Shown here: positions 8,481-17,337 of the stretch, in pieces | How the letters are laid out: each line of letters starts with the position of its first letter | Numbering within the stretch: the first letter of the stretch is position 1 | Assembly: GCA_021413885.1 (NCBI GenBank) | Contig: JAIOPM010000042.1 | Span: forward strand, 1 to 48,963 | Length of the DNA: 48,963 nucleotides | Source: Planctomycetota bacterium | GTDB lineage: Bacteria > Planctomycetota > UBA1135 > GCA-002686595 | Direction of reading: 5' to 3' | Translations under genes and position numbers: made by a program | Notes under the pieces: model-generated | Databases searched by the model: none | The model's input: only the letters and a program-made list of their open reading frames with translations | Told to the model about the DNA's origin: nothing

Positions 8481-9908
8481 ATGAAAACGATCCGCCTCGC
8501 GAGCTTCGTGCTCTCCGCCGTCGCGAGCGCCGCCTGCTCCGCGCCGACCGTTTCGTCCGACACCTGCGTGATCGAGCACGTCCACGTGATCCCGATGGAC
8601 CGCGAGCGCGTCCTGAACGACGTCGACGTGGTGATCGTCGGCGAGACGATCGTCTCGCTCGGCCGCGGACTGCCGACGCCGCCCGACGCGCGGCGGATCG
8701 ACGGTCGCGGCAAGTGGTTGATCCCCGGGCTCGTCGACATGCACGGGCACCTGCTCGCCGACGAGAACATCGCGGACGAGTACCAGGCCGACGAGCTCGC
8801 GGTGATCCTCGCGAACGGCGTGACGACGCTGCGCGATCCGATCGGCAAGCCGTCGTTGCTCGCGTTGCGCGCCGCGGTCGCGCGCGGCGCGGTGCTCGGG
8901 CCGAAACTCCGACTCGGCAGTCCGCAACTCGCCGGCCGCACGTGGCCCGGCGTCTTCAACGGCCGCGAAGTCCATCACGCCGACGAAGCGCGCGCCGCGG
9001 TGCGCGAGTACCGCGACGCGGGCTACGACTTCATCAAGCTGACGACCGATCTGTCGCGCGAGGCGTTCGACGCCGCGACCGACGAGGCGCGCTCACTCGG
9101 GATCCGCGTGATCGGTCACGTCGGCGATCAAGTGCGCCTGCAGCGCGCGCTCGAAGCGCGGATGCAGATCGAGCACATGGATCAATTCCTCGAAGCGCTG
9201 GTGCCCGACGACGCGCCGTTCCGCGAGAGCGTCTCCGACATCAGCGTGTGGAAGCTCGAGCGTTGGAAGAGCCTCGACTGGCTCGACGCGTCGCGCATCC
9301 CGGCGATCGCGAAACAAGTCGCCGACGCCGGCGTCGCGGTCACGCCGACGAACTCGTTCTTCTTCACGTGCTTCGCGCGCGGTTCGACCGACGCGGAGAT
9401 CGCGGCGCGGCCCGAGAAGCGTTTCGTCTCGCCGGAGCTCGAGGCGGTGCTGCTGCGCGGCCGACCGATGTACTGGAAGAATCCGCCGAGCGAGGCGCGG
9501 CGCCAACGCTACATCGAACTGCGTCAACGCTTCGTGCGCGAACTCCACGCGGCCGGCGTGAAACTCCTGTGCGGCTCCGACGCGCCCGAGTGGATATTGT
9601 TCGCCGGCTTCGCGACGCACCGCGAGCTCGACGAGTTCGTCGCCGCGGGCCTGACGCCGTACCAAGCGCTCGAAACCGCGACCGTGAATCCGCACGCGTG
9701 GCTCGGCGACCTCGCCCAGGTCGGCACGATCGCGCCGGGCAAGCGCGCGGACCTCGTGTTGCTCGACGCGAATCCGCTCGCTTCGATCGCGGACGTGCGC
9801 AAGATCGCGGCGGTCGTCGTCGGCGGACGCGTGCTCGAGCGCGCGGAGCTCGATCGGATGCTCGACGCGGCGGCGACGCGGCTCTCGAAGGCGAAGCCCC
9901 TCGAGTGA
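8481..9908 (+). CDS. Amidohydrolase-family lipoprotein
   Basis: A 475-residue metal-dependent hydrolase of the imidazolonepropionase/prolidase-like group. A lipoprotein signal ends at Cys19 (box ASAAC), so it is exported and lipid-anchored. Metal ligands follow the family order: D86-M-H88-G-H90, the lysine region YDFIKLTTD, IGHVGD, IEHMDQ, then GSDAPEW, with the C-terminal return to the small beta domain (GTIAPGKRADLVLLDANPL). This favours cyclic amide, dipeptide or similar substrates, but specificity cannot be read. GGAGAG at 8466-8471 is the Shine-Dalgarno. It converges with the sulfotransferase gene, with only two bases between the stops. Confidence 0.88.
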   Translation: MKTIRLASFVLSAVASAACSAPTVSSDTCVIEHVHVIPMDRERVLNDVDVVIVGETIVSLGRGLPTPPDARRIDGRGKWLIPGLVDMHGHLLADENIADEYQADELAVILANGVTTLRDPIGKPSLLALRAAVARGAVLGPKLRLGSPQLAGRTWPGVFNGREVHHADEARAAVREYRDAGYDFIKLTTDLSREAFDAATDEARSLGIRVIGHVGDQVRLQRALEARMQIEHMDQFLEALVPDDAPFRESVSDISVWKLERWKSLDWLDASRIPAIAKQVADAGVAVTPTNSFFFTCFARGSTDAEIAARPEKRFVSPELEAVLLRGRPMYWKNPPSEARRQRYIELRQRFVRELHAAGVKLLCGSDAPEWILFAGFATHRELDEFVAAGLTPYQALETATVNPHAWLGDLAQVGTIAPGKRADLVLLDANPLASIADVRKIAAVVVGGRVLERAELDRMLDAAATRLSKAKPLE

Positions 9909-9910
9909 AC

Positions 9911-11041
9911 TCAGCTCCAGCTCGTGTGCTCGACGCCGGCGGCGATCTCGGCCGCTTCGCGATCGAGCCCGCGCGCGACCAACCAACGCGCGAGCGCTTG
10001 ACGGATCCGCGGTTCGCTCGCGGTGCGCGCGCGCGCGGCGAGTCCGACCGTTTCGGGTCGTTGCGGACGAGCCAGCAACTCGATCCACGCTTCGGGCGCG
10101 ACTTCGCCGAACTCGATCGCCGCGAGCCACGCCTCGACCGCGCGGTCTTCGCGACCGAGCGCGGCTTCGACCTCGCCGAATGCAGCGAGCACGCTCGGCT
10201 CGGGGCCCGCGGCGAGCGCGCGTTCGAGCAGGCGCTCGGCATCGTCGAGTCGCTTCTCGCCGATCCAACCGCGCGCGACGGCGGTCGCGAGTTCGGGCTC
10301 GTGGGCGACGCGCTCGCCGACAGGCAACGCTCCGTAACCGAGCTCCTCGAGCAACGCCGCCGCCGGCCGGCACGCCGAGAAACCGTCGAGCGCCGAGCCC
10401 GCGAGCGGCGCGCGCAACCACGGCCGCGCACCGTCCCACGACGTCGGCGCGGCGCGGCCGAGCCACGTCGTCACGCGCGCGAGTTCCGCGACCGGATCGG
10501 CGGCGAGATCCTCTTCGCGCACGCGGAGGAGCCGCGGCCCGAGCTTGCGTTCGCGCGCGCGCACCGGCGCGACGTGCGCGACCCACTCACGCGCCCACGC
10601 GAGTCCCGCTCGCGCCGTTTCGCTTTCCGACACGTCGTGCGGAATCCGACCGGCGGCCGCGATGCGTCCGTCGCGCACGAGCTCGACGAAGCGCGCCTCG
10701 GGGAACGCGTGGAAGAGCTCGTCGAACAGCACGCCGTGATCGACGTGCGCGAACACCAACCACTCGAAGTCGCCGCCGCGGTTCGCGCGTTCGCGCGCCG
10801 CGAGGTGTTCGACCAACGCGGGCCCGAAGCGTCGCACCGCGGGCTCGATCCACTTCGGCGCGCCGCTCTCGAGTCCCTGCCACACGATCGCGCGGTGCGT
10901 CGTGCCGACGCGCAAGCGCGACAGCGCCGCGGGCAAATTCCACGGCAACAACGCGCGCACGCCGGAGTCCCGTTCGAGTTCCCGCGCGAGCCCGATCGAG
11001 CTCGTGCCGGGCGCGCCGACCAGGAACAGCGGCTCGGTCAA
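9911..11041 (-). CDS. Sulfotransferase-like protein with degenerate PAPS motif and TPR-like tail
   Basis: A 376-residue protein whose TTG start overlaps the TGA of the upstream sulfotransferase gene (TTGA, bases 11041-11038), so it is translationally coupled. The N-terminal strand-loop LFLVGAPGTSSIGLARELE corresponds to the 5'-phosphosulfate loop but reads GAPGTSS instead of GxxRSGTS. The 3'-phosphate region FVELVRDGR is kept. Residues after about 250 are alpha-helical and TPR-like (DDAERLLERALAAGPEPS). It may bind PAPS weakly or have diverged in role. Members of this family transfer sulfate to carbohydrates, lipids or peptides; the acceptor is unknown. Confidence 0.75.
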   Translation of the reverse strand: MTEPLFLVGAPGTSSIGLARELERDSGVRALLPWNLPAALSRLRVGTTHRAIVWQGLESGAPKWIEPAVRRFGPALVEHLAARERANRGGDFEWLVFAHVDHGVLFDELFHAFPEARFVELVRDGRIAAAGRIPHDVSESETARAGLAWAREWVAHVAPVRARERKLGPRLLRVREEDLAADPVAELARVTTWLGRAAPTSWDGARPWLRAPLAGSALDGFSACRPAAALLEELGYGALPVGERVAHEPELATAVARGWIGEKRLDDAERLLERALAAGPEPSVLAAFGEVEAALGREDRAVEAWLAAIEFGEVAPEAWIELLARPQRPETVGLAARARTASEPRIRQALARWLVARGLDREAAEIAAGVEHTSWS

Positions 11042-12126
11042 GCCTTGCCCTCCACGGCGAACAGCGCGCGCGCGGCCGCGCGATCGAGTCCGCGCGCTTC
11101 GGCCCAACGCGCCAGCGCGGCGCGCGAGTCGAGTTCGCGTTCACCGCGCAGGTGGAGCGCCGCGAACAGCGACTCGGCGCGCGTCGGACTGTCGAGCAAC
11201 GCGCGCGCGGCCCGCGCGTCCTTCTGCGGTCCGCGGATCGCGCGCACGAAACAAGTCGGCGCGATGCGTTCGTCGCCTTCGGCGCGCGCGCGCGCACCGC
11301 GCTCGTACCACGCCGCCGAACCTTCGATGCCGCGCGTCCACGCGAGGCCCGCCTCGGCGTCGGCCTCGTTCGGCGTCGGCGGATAACCGAGTTCGGCGAG
11401 CAAGTCGCTCGCGTTGCGCGAGCGCTCGATCTCGGCGAGTTCCCCGAGCGACAACGTCTCGCGCCACGTCTTGCCGCGCTCGACCTCGGAGACTGAGGCG
11501 GCAAGCGCGGGATCGAGCTCCAGCCCGAGGAAGCGGAAGACTTCGGTCATCGTCGCGCCCGGATCGCGCGCCAACTCCTCGTAACGCAACTCGAGGTAGC
11601 GCGCGGGCCCCAAGCGTTTGCCGTACTCGCGCGCGTGGCGCACGGCGCGCGCCCACGACTCGGCGAGACGATTCGGACCCGGCGGTTCGGTCAGCCGGCG
11701 CCAACCGCGGTTCGCGACGAACGCCTGCAACGCGCTCGACACCACGTCGCGTCCATCGCGCACGATGTGCACGAAACGCGCGTGCGGAAAGAGGCGATCG
11801 AGGATGTGGATCTGTTCGCAGTACGGCGGGTACTTGTCGCCGTAGACCTCGCGACCGTGGAACGTGAGCTGCTCCTCGGCGAGCAAGTGCGCGAACGTGC
11901 GGCCGACCTCGAGCCCGAACGGCGAACGCGCGGCGTCCTCCTTCACCTCAGGGCCGCCGTCGACGTCGACCAACGCGCCGGCGAGCACGACGAGCTCGAG
12001 CAACCGCAACTCGTGACTGCAATGCAGCCGCGGATGACGACAGAGGATGCGCTGGAGCAAGCTCGTGCCCGAGCGCCCCGCGCCCATCACGAAGAAACGC
12101 GGCTCGCCGTTCGACGCGTTCGTCAC
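11038..12126 (-). CDS. Sulfotransferase family protein
   Basis: A 362-residue protein with intact PAPS-binding elements: the 5'-PSB loop VMGAGRSGTSLLQ near the N terminus and the 3'-PB segment RFVHIVRDGRDVVSS. YGDKYPPYC between them and the PGPNRLAESWARAV region fit the Sulfotransfer_3 family. The C-terminal 100 residues resemble helical repeats, as in the downstream paralog. GTG 12126 is preferred over ATG 12138 because TATGCT (12139-12134), which contains that ATG, lies exactly seven bases before the GTG. Probable acceptors (glycan, lipid or peptide) cannot be inferred from the neighbours. Confidence 0.88.
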   Translation of the reverse strand: MTNASNGEPRFFVMGAGRSGTSLLQRILCRHPRLHCSHELRLLELVVLAGALVDVDGGPEVKEDAARSPFGLEVGRTFAHLLAEEQLTFHGREVYGDKYPPYCEQIHILDRLFPHARFVHIVRDGRDVVSSALQAFVANRGWRRLTEPPGPNRLAESWARAVRHAREYGKRLGPARYLELRYEELARDPGATMTEVFRFLGLELDPALAASVSEVERGKTWRETLSLGELAEIERSRNASDLLAELGYPPTPNEADAEAGLAWTRGIEGSAAWYERGARARAEGDERIAPTCFVRAIRGPQKDARAARALLDSPTRAESLFAALHLRGERELDSRAALARWAEARGLDRAAARALFAVEGKA

Positions 12127-12133
12127 TCTCGGG

Positions 12134-12139
12134 AGCATA
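12134..12139 (-). promoter_or_regulatory. -10-like hexamer TATGCT
   Basis: Seven bases separate it from GTG 12126. It overlaps the alternative ATG 12138, which could not be used if transcription starts at the GTG. Confidence 0.5.
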
Positions 12140-12242
12140 CGCCCGCCACCGTCGGAGTCGAGGGCGTCGGTCGCGAGCGCGCCGGTGGACCGCCGCGGTC
12201 GTCGACTCTCGCCGGTGCTCCGCGCGGCCGCGTGCGGCGATC

Positions 12243-12262
12243 GACTCGGAGTCCACTAGACT
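12243..12262 (+). promoter_or_regulatory. Inverted repeat plus -10-like TAGACT
   Basis: TAGACT (12257-12262) lies six bases before ATG 12269. Immediately upstream, GACTC-G-GAGTC (12243-12253) is a perfect 5-1-5 inverted repeat in the spacer position, where a regulator could bind. Confidence 0.5.
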
Positions 12263-12268
12263 GAGCCG

Positions 12269-12913
12269 ATGGAGATCGATCCCGCGACGCTCGAGCAGAA
12301 GGAGCGTTACAAGCTCCTGATCGGCCTCGTGGTGCCGCGCCCGATCGCGTTCGTCTCGACGCTCTCGCTCGACGGGCGCACGAACCTCGCTCCTTATTCG
12401 TTCTTCAACGGGCTGTCGTCCGAGCCGCTCTGCGTCCTCTTCTGTCCGGCGAACAAGCCCGACGGGACCGAGAAGGACACGCTGCAGAACTGCAAGCCGA
12501 AGAGCGAAGGCGGCCTCGGCGAGTTCGTGATCAACGCGTCGGTCGCGGACTACGCGCGCGAGGTCGCGCTCGCCTCGGAGCCGTTGCCGTTCGGCGAGAG
12601 CGAGTTCGAGCTCACCGGCCTCGCCGTCGCGCCGAGCACGCGCATCCGCACGCCGCGCGTCGCGCGCGCGCCGTGGTCGCTCGAGTGCGAGACGTTGCAA
12701 GTCGTGCGGCTCGCGCCCGGCGCGCCCGCCGGCGGCAACGTCGTGATCGGGCGCGTGCTGCACGTCCACGTCGACGACGGTTTGATCGATGCGAAGCTGC
12801 GCGTCGACTACGCGAAACTCGGCGCGATCGGTCGGCTCGGCGGGATCTCGTACTGCACGACGACGGAGCGGTTCGATCTGCCGCCGGGGCTCGCGAAGGC
12901 ACGGGCGCAGTGA
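12269..12913 (+). CDS. Flavin reductase family (FMN-binding split-barrel) protein
   Basis: A 214-residue protein of the DIM6/NTAB flavin reductase-like family. Family-typical segments are LVVPRPIAFVSTLSLDG (residues about 20-37), NLAPYSFFNGLSSEP (about 40-54) and the later strand VVIGRVLHVHVDD. Members bind FMN in a split beta-barrel and either reduce flavin with NAD(P)H or serve as flavin-dependent oxidoreductases; which applies here is not visible. The DUF1080 gene starts within its stop codon (GTGA overlap), but no functional link is evident. Confidence 0.88.
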   Translation: MEIDPATLEQKERYKLLIGLVVPRPIAFVSTLSLDGRTNLAPYSFFNGLSSEPLCVLFCPANKPDGTEKDTLQNCKPKSEGGLGEFVINASVADYAREVALASEPLPFGESEFELTGLAVAPSTRIRTPRVARAPWSLECETLQVVRLAPGAPAGGNVVIGRVLHVHVDDGLIDAKLRVDYAKLGAIGRLGGISYCTTTERFDLPPGLAKARAQ

Positions 12914-14358
12914 CGATGCTCGCCGCGTTGGTGCTCGCGCTCGCGCCGCACGCGCCGGCGACCGTCGACGGTTGGATCGAGTGCCGCGGCGCGCCGGTCG
13001 AAGGCGATTGGAACGTGCTCGGCGAGTGGCGTTTCGAGAAGGATGGCTGGCTCTCGAAGCTCGACGAGTTCTCGCAGCTCGAACTGCCGCACGACGTCGC
13101 CGAGTTCGAACTCGAGCTCGCGTGGCTCGAAGCCGACGGCACGACCGCGAAGCGTCAACGCCTCGCGGTGCGCGACGGCCGCGCCGAGATCGGCGACTTC
13201 GTCGCGCGCGAACGGCGCGAGAGTTTGGCGGACAAGAGCGAGCTGATCGCCGGCCCGGTGGTCCTGCGGCGCAAGACGCTCGACGCGCCGTGGCACGTCT
13301 ACGTGCTCGGCGGCGGCCGGCGCTACGTCGAGATCCGTCGGCGCGAACGCGCGACGATGGCGGGAGCCGAAGTCGCGCTCTTCGACCGCTTGACGCTCAC
13401 CGGTTGGAGGGCGCTCGGCGACGCGCGGTACTCCGCCGACACGAACTCGATCGTCGGCGAAGTCGACGGCGGAGCCCAGAGTTTCCTCGTCACCGAGCGT
13501 GAGTTCGGCGACTTCGTGCTCGACGTCGACGTGCGCAACGAGAAGCCCGGCAACTCCGGCATCCAAGTGCGCAGTCACGTCGACGCGAACGGACATCTCT
13601 ACGGTTGTCAGCTCGAGATCGATCCATCGGCGCGCGCCTGGTCGGGCGGACTCTACGACGAAGGCCGCCGCGGCTGGCTCGACGATCTCAGCGAGGACGC
13701 GAACGCGCGCGCGGCGTTCGTCGTCGGCGATTGGAATCACTACCGCATCGAGTGCCACGGTCCGTGGATCCGCGCGTGGGTCAACGGCGTGCCGACCGCG
13801 AATCGGCTCGACCCGCTCGACCTTTCCGGCGTGATCGGGCTGCAAGTCCACAGCGGCAACGACACGCGCGTGCGTTGGTCGAACTTCCGTCTGCGCGCTC
13901 TCGGTACGCGCGAGTGGGAGCCGATCGAGCTCGCGGAACTCGTCGGCCCGATCGCGACTCCCGAAGGCGAGCCGCACGTCGCGTGGGGTCGGAGCGACGG
14001 CGCTTGCGGACTGCGTTTCGAACGAGCGTCGCTCCGCGGACATCCGCGGTTCTACTTGCGCGAGGAAGCGGCGGAGCGTGCGTCGTCGCGGCCGGTGGCG
14101 GTGCTCGGGCCGGCGCTTTTTTCGACCGAACACGGCTGCTTCGTCGATCTCGCCGCGAGCGAACTCGCGAGCGAAACCGGAGAGCCGGTGTCGCTCCTCG
14201 TCGCGGGCTCGCGCGTCGCGCTCTTCGTCGGCGGGCGGCAGCTCGCGGACGTCGAGCTCGGTGCGCACCACGGTCGGTTCGTGCTCGAGAGCGACGCCGA
14301 AAGCGCACCTGCGCTCGTGACGAACTGCCGACGCATCGGCGCGCCGATTCAGCGCTGA
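12910..14358 (+). CDS. DUF1080 (3-keto-disaccharide hydrolase-like) protein
   Basis: A 482-residue protein, possibly starting two codons later at ATG 12916. The GTG overlaps the preceding TGA. A short hydrophobic N terminus (LAALVLALAPHAPA) suggests export. Residues about 156-327 form the concanavalin-like DUF1080 domain: ALFDRLTLTGWRA, FLVTEREFGDFVLDVDVR, then NSGIQVRSH, DWNHYRIECHGPWIRAWVNG and SGVIGLQVHSG. DUF1080 proteins are greatly expanded in Planctomycetota, and some hydrolyse 3-keto-glycosides. The flanking parts (1-150 and 330-482) are unassigned. The 3' end overlaps the convergent PVC dehydrogenase gene by 10 bases. Confidence 0.85.
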   Translation: MTMLAALVLALAPHAPATVDGWIECRGAPVEGDWNVLGEWRFEKDGWLSKLDEFSQLELPHDVAEFELELAWLEADGTTAKRQRLAVRDGRAEIGDFVARERRESLADKSELIAGPVVLRRKTLDAPWHVYVLGGGRRYVEIRRRERATMAGAEVALFDRLTLTGWRALGDARYSADTNSIVGEVDGGAQSFLVTEREFGDFVLDVDVRNEKPGNSGIQVRSHVDANGHLYGCQLEIDPSARAWSGGLYDEGRRGWLDDLSEDANARAAFVVGDWNHYRIECHGPWIRAWVNGVPTANRLDPLDLSGVIGLQVHSGNDTRVRWSNFRLRALGTREWEPIELAELVGPIATPEGEPHVAWGRSDGACGLRFERASLRGHPRFYLREEAAERASSRPVAVLGPALFSTEHGCFVDLAASELASETGEPVSLLVAGSRVALFVGGRQLADVELGAHHGRFVLESDAESAPALVTNCRRIGAPIQR

Positions 14359-16874
14359 GCGTTGAGTTCGTCGAGCGTCCACGGACGGCGACGATCCACG
14401 TTCATCGCGCGCACTTCGCGCACGCGCTCGACCGAGATCGAATCCGCGCCGTGGTTCCACGCGCGCCGAACGTACGTGAGGATCGCGGCGAGATCGGCGT
14501 CGGTCGTCGTCAAGCCCGGCATCTCACCGTCAAAGCGGCGGCCGCGGACTTCGACCGGACCGACGAGGCCGTGCGTGACGAGACGGATCAGGCGCGCGTC
14601 GTCGCCGAGCACGAACGGCGAAGCGCGCAGCGGCGGGACGACGTTCGGTTGTCCGTCGCCCCGTTCGCCGTGGCACGCGGAGCACGTCGCGGTGAAGAGC
14701 TCGCGGCCGCGCTCGAAACGCGTGCGTTCGGCGGCGTCGAGTTCGCGCGACGTCGTCAGCGTCACGCCGGGCTTGCCGGGCCAGACCACGAGCGCGTCGA
14801 GCGTCTTCCACTCGTCGGACGCTCTCGCGACGAGCCGCGTGACAAGGCGCGACCAACCGGCCGGCTCGCGCGCGAGAACGAAGGGCCCGTTCGCGCCGCT
14901 CGGATCCGGAGGCGCCGCGGACGCGAGGCCGCGCACGAGCGCTTCAGCGACAGCAGCGCGTTCCGGCGCGAGACTCGCCGCGAGGGAGAACGCGCGCTCC
15001 ACGCGTTCGGCCGCGAATTCGTTGCCGACGCAGCGCGCGAGCAACTGGACGAGTTCGCGTTCGCCCGCTCGATCCGTGCGCGGCGGAAAGGCGAGCACGC
15101 GCCCGAGAAACTCGAGTTCGCGGCCGTGGAGACTCGACACCAGCGCGCTGCGCTCCGCCGCGGTTGCCAGTCCGCGCTCCGCGCTCTCGGCCAGAGCCTC
15201 GTCGGCGGCGGAGCCGAGAACGCCGAACGAAAGCAGCACCTGGCGACGCACGCGAAACGAATCGCGCGCGGCGAGAGCTCGCCACGACGTCGGAATCGAC
15301 GCGTTCGTCGGCGCGAGCGATTCGCTCGCTCGCACCGCTTGCACGCGCACCCGCTCGTCCGCGTCGCGCAACGCAGCCAACGCAACGTCTGCCGAGAGTG
15401 AACCGACTCCGACCAGCGCCCACATCGCATGAACGCGCGCGAACCAACGCTCGCCCGAACGCACAACGCGTTCGAGCTCCGCGATCGCCGGCGAACGCGC
15501 GTCGAAGTACTCGACGATCAAACGTTGCGCGGTGTCGCGGCGCCAACCGTTCGCGTCGGAGAGCGCAGCGACCAACGCCCGATCGTCGGCGTTCGCGAGC
15601 GGCGCTTTCGCAACGGGCCGCTTCTTCGCGACGACGCGCCAGATGCGACCGAGCCCGGTCGGACGATCGAGTTTGCGCGCGACGACTTGCTCGCGCAGGA
15701 AACTCGTGACGAACAAGCGATGTTGGATCAAGCCGCGGTACATGTCGACGACGTAGAGCGCCCCGTCCGGCCCATCACCGAGCGCGACCGGACGAAAGCG
15801 TTCGTCGGTCGACGCGAGGAAATCGAGCGAACGCTCGCCGAAACGCACCGGCGCGCCGTGGACGGAGCCGTCGCTCGTCTCGACCAAGTCGTAGTCGATC
15901 ACGACGTTGCCGCACGGCTCGGCGACGAACGCGTCGCCGAGCAAACGCTCCGGGATTCCGTCGCCGCGCGCGATCCACGGCGAGCACGCGCCGGTGACGT
16001 TCGCGAGGTGGAAGCTCCCGTCGAGGATCCCCTTCTGGTATCCGCGGTTGACGCCGGGATTGATGCGCGCGCTGCGCACCGACTGATCGTCGACCACGCG
16101 CACGTCGACGCCGTCGAGCGCATCGAGATGCGGATTGCGCGCGCCGTACGTCGCCGAGACGAGATCGACGCGCAGCGCGTCCGAGTTGTTGTTCGTGAAG
16201 AGGCGTCCTTGATCGTCCTGGGTCGCGCCCCACTGTCCGGCTTGCGCGCGCGGCTCGCGCACGAACTCGCCGTCGCGGAAGACGTAGCGCCACGGCGACT
16301 TCGCGCAGTCGAACGCGTTGTCGAGCGTCGGCACGAGCGCGTTGATCGCCCACTCGGGACTGCTGAGTCCCTCGAGCCCGCGATCGACGACGCGCCAGTC
16401 GTCGCACACGTCGTCGCCGTCCTCGTCGACGCAGAAGAGGAGCTCCGGCGGCGCGAGCACCAACGCTCCGCCGCGACACGGCCGCACCGCGCGCGGCAAC
16501 ACGAGGTGATCGAGGAACGTGGTGCGCGTCTCGAAGCGGCCGTCGCCGTCACGATCGCGCAAGATCGCGATCGAGCCGACGGGCTCGCGCTCGCCTTTCC
16601 CGTCGACGTCGGGCATGTAGCCGGTCATCTCCGCGACCCAAAGCGCGCCTTGCGCGTCGAACGCGAACGCGACGGGATCGCGGATCAACGGTTCGGAGGC
16701 AACGAGCTCGACCGTGACGTCGTCGGGAAACGTGAACGTCGCGAGTTCGTCGGCGGCGGAGCGCACGATCGCTTCCGGCACCGCGAGATCGGCGGGCAGC
16801 GCCGGCTGCGCTTCGCCGGCGTGATCGCCGTTCTGGACGAACGCGAGCGCGAGCCACGCGACGGCGTACGACAT
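14349..16874 (-). CDS. PVC-type membrane-bound dehydrogenase with HEAT repeats and cytochrome c
   Basis: An 841-residue protein with the three-part PVC architecture. After a weak signal sequence, a six-bladed propeller-like dehydrogenase region covers about residues 30-420 (DPVAFAFDAQGALWVAEM, NGDGRFE-like DRDGDGRFETRTTF, ARINPGVNRGYQKG, GDGPDGALYVVDMYRG). HEAT-like alpha repeats follow at about 440-640. A C-terminal cytochrome c has haem site C731-SA-C734-H735 and a probable Met ligand in GEMPGL. These proteins are thought to oxidise sugars or similar compounds outside the cytoplasm and pass electrons to the haem, but the substrate is unknown. It is the last gene of a Rsm22/haem-binding/dehydrogenase cluster, and ATG 16874 lies 17 bases from the preceding stop. 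Confidence 0.88.
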   Translation of the reverse strand: MSYAVAWLALAFVQNGDHAGEAQPALPADLAVPEAIVRSAADELATFTFPDDVTVELVASEPLIRDPVAFAFDAQGALWVAEMTGYMPDVDGKGEREPVGSIAILRDRDGDGRFETRTTFLDHLVLPRAVRPCRGGALVLAPPELLFCVDEDGDDVCDDWRVVDRGLEGLSSPEWAINALVPTLDNAFDCAKSPWRYVFRDGEFVREPRAQAGQWGATQDDQGRLFTNNNSDALRVDLVSATYGARNPHLDALDGVDVRVVDDQSVRSARINPGVNRGYQKGILDGSFHLANVTGACSPWIARGDGIPERLLGDAFVAEPCGNVVIDYDLVETSDGSVHGAPVRFGERSLDFLASTDERFRPVALGDGPDGALYVVDMYRGLIQHRLFVTSFLREQVVARKLDRPTGLGRIWRVVAKKRPVAKAPLANADDRALVAALSDANGWRRDTAQRLIVEYFDARSPAIAELERVVRSGERWFARVHAMWALVGVGSLSADVALAALRDADERVRVQAVRASESLAPTNASIPTSWRALAARDSFRVRRQVLLSFGVLGSAADEALAESAERGLATAAERSALVSSLHGRELEFLGRVLAFPPRTDRAGERELVQLLARCVGNEFAAERVERAFSLAASLAPERAAVAEALVRGLASAAPPDPSGANGPFVLAREPAGWSRLVTRLVARASDEWKTLDALVVWPGKPGVTLTTSRELDAAERTRFERGRELFTATCSACHGERGDGQPNVVPPLRASPFVLGDDARLIRLVTHGLVGPVEVRGRRFDGEMPGLTTTDADLAAILTYVRRAWNHGADSISVERVREVRAMNVDRRRPWTLDELNAQR

Positions 16875-16891
16875 GAAGGCGGCTTCGACGC

Positions 16892-17317
16892 CTACGAACC
16901 GAACGTCGCCTTCAGGCCGGCGACCAACTCTTGCGTCTCGGCGTCGCTCAAACGCGCCTCGGAGTGGAGCGGCTTGTAGAACCACGGCGGCATCTCGCCG
17001 CGCGTCACCATCTTCGCCGCTTCGTCGCCGTCGCCTTCGTCGGTCGCGTACGTCGAGAAGTTGAGGTGCTCGCGGCCTTCGTCGACGTCGCGTTGGACGA
17101 GCCACGAAACCGGCGCGAGGTTCGAGTACCACGGCCAACGCGTTTCGTTGGAGTGGCAGTCGAAGCACGCGCGTTTCGCGAGCTCGCGCACGCGCGGGCT
17201 CGACCACGTCGGCTCGCCGGTCGCCGGCGGATTGGTGTGATCGCGGCCGAACGGCACGAGCTGCAGCGCGACGAACACGATCACGAGGGCGAGGACGATT
17301 CGTTTCTTCGTGAACAT
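16892..17317 (-). CDS. Haem-binding domain protein
   Basis: A 141-residue protein. One N-terminal membrane segment (residues about 5-23) acts as signal-anchor. A Haem_bd domain follows with C51-FD-C54-H55 in RACFDCHSNETRWPWYSN, the signature of this family, plus GEMPPWFY, where Met may be an axial ligand. It is probably a periplasmic, membrane-tethered mono-haem protein. It lies between the Rsm22-like gene and the cytochrome-bearing dehydrogenase, so it may serve as electron acceptor for the latter (inference from position). Confidence 0.85.
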   Translation of the reverse strand: MFTKKRIVLALVIVFVALQLVPFGRDHTNPPATGEPTWSSPRVRELAKRACFDCHSNETRWPWYSNLAPVSWLVQRDVDEGREHLNFSTYATDEGDGDEAAKMVTRGEMPPWFYKPLHSEARLSDAETQELVAGLKATFGS

Positions 17318-17337
17318 GGCGGCGATTCCGTTCGTGG

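Noticed and set aside
8309..11386. 1025-codon open frame on the plus strand
   Set aside because: It is extremely Arg-rich and covers parts of three well-supported genes, including the amidohydrolase on the same strand and both sulfotransferases opposite. It is a shadow frame.
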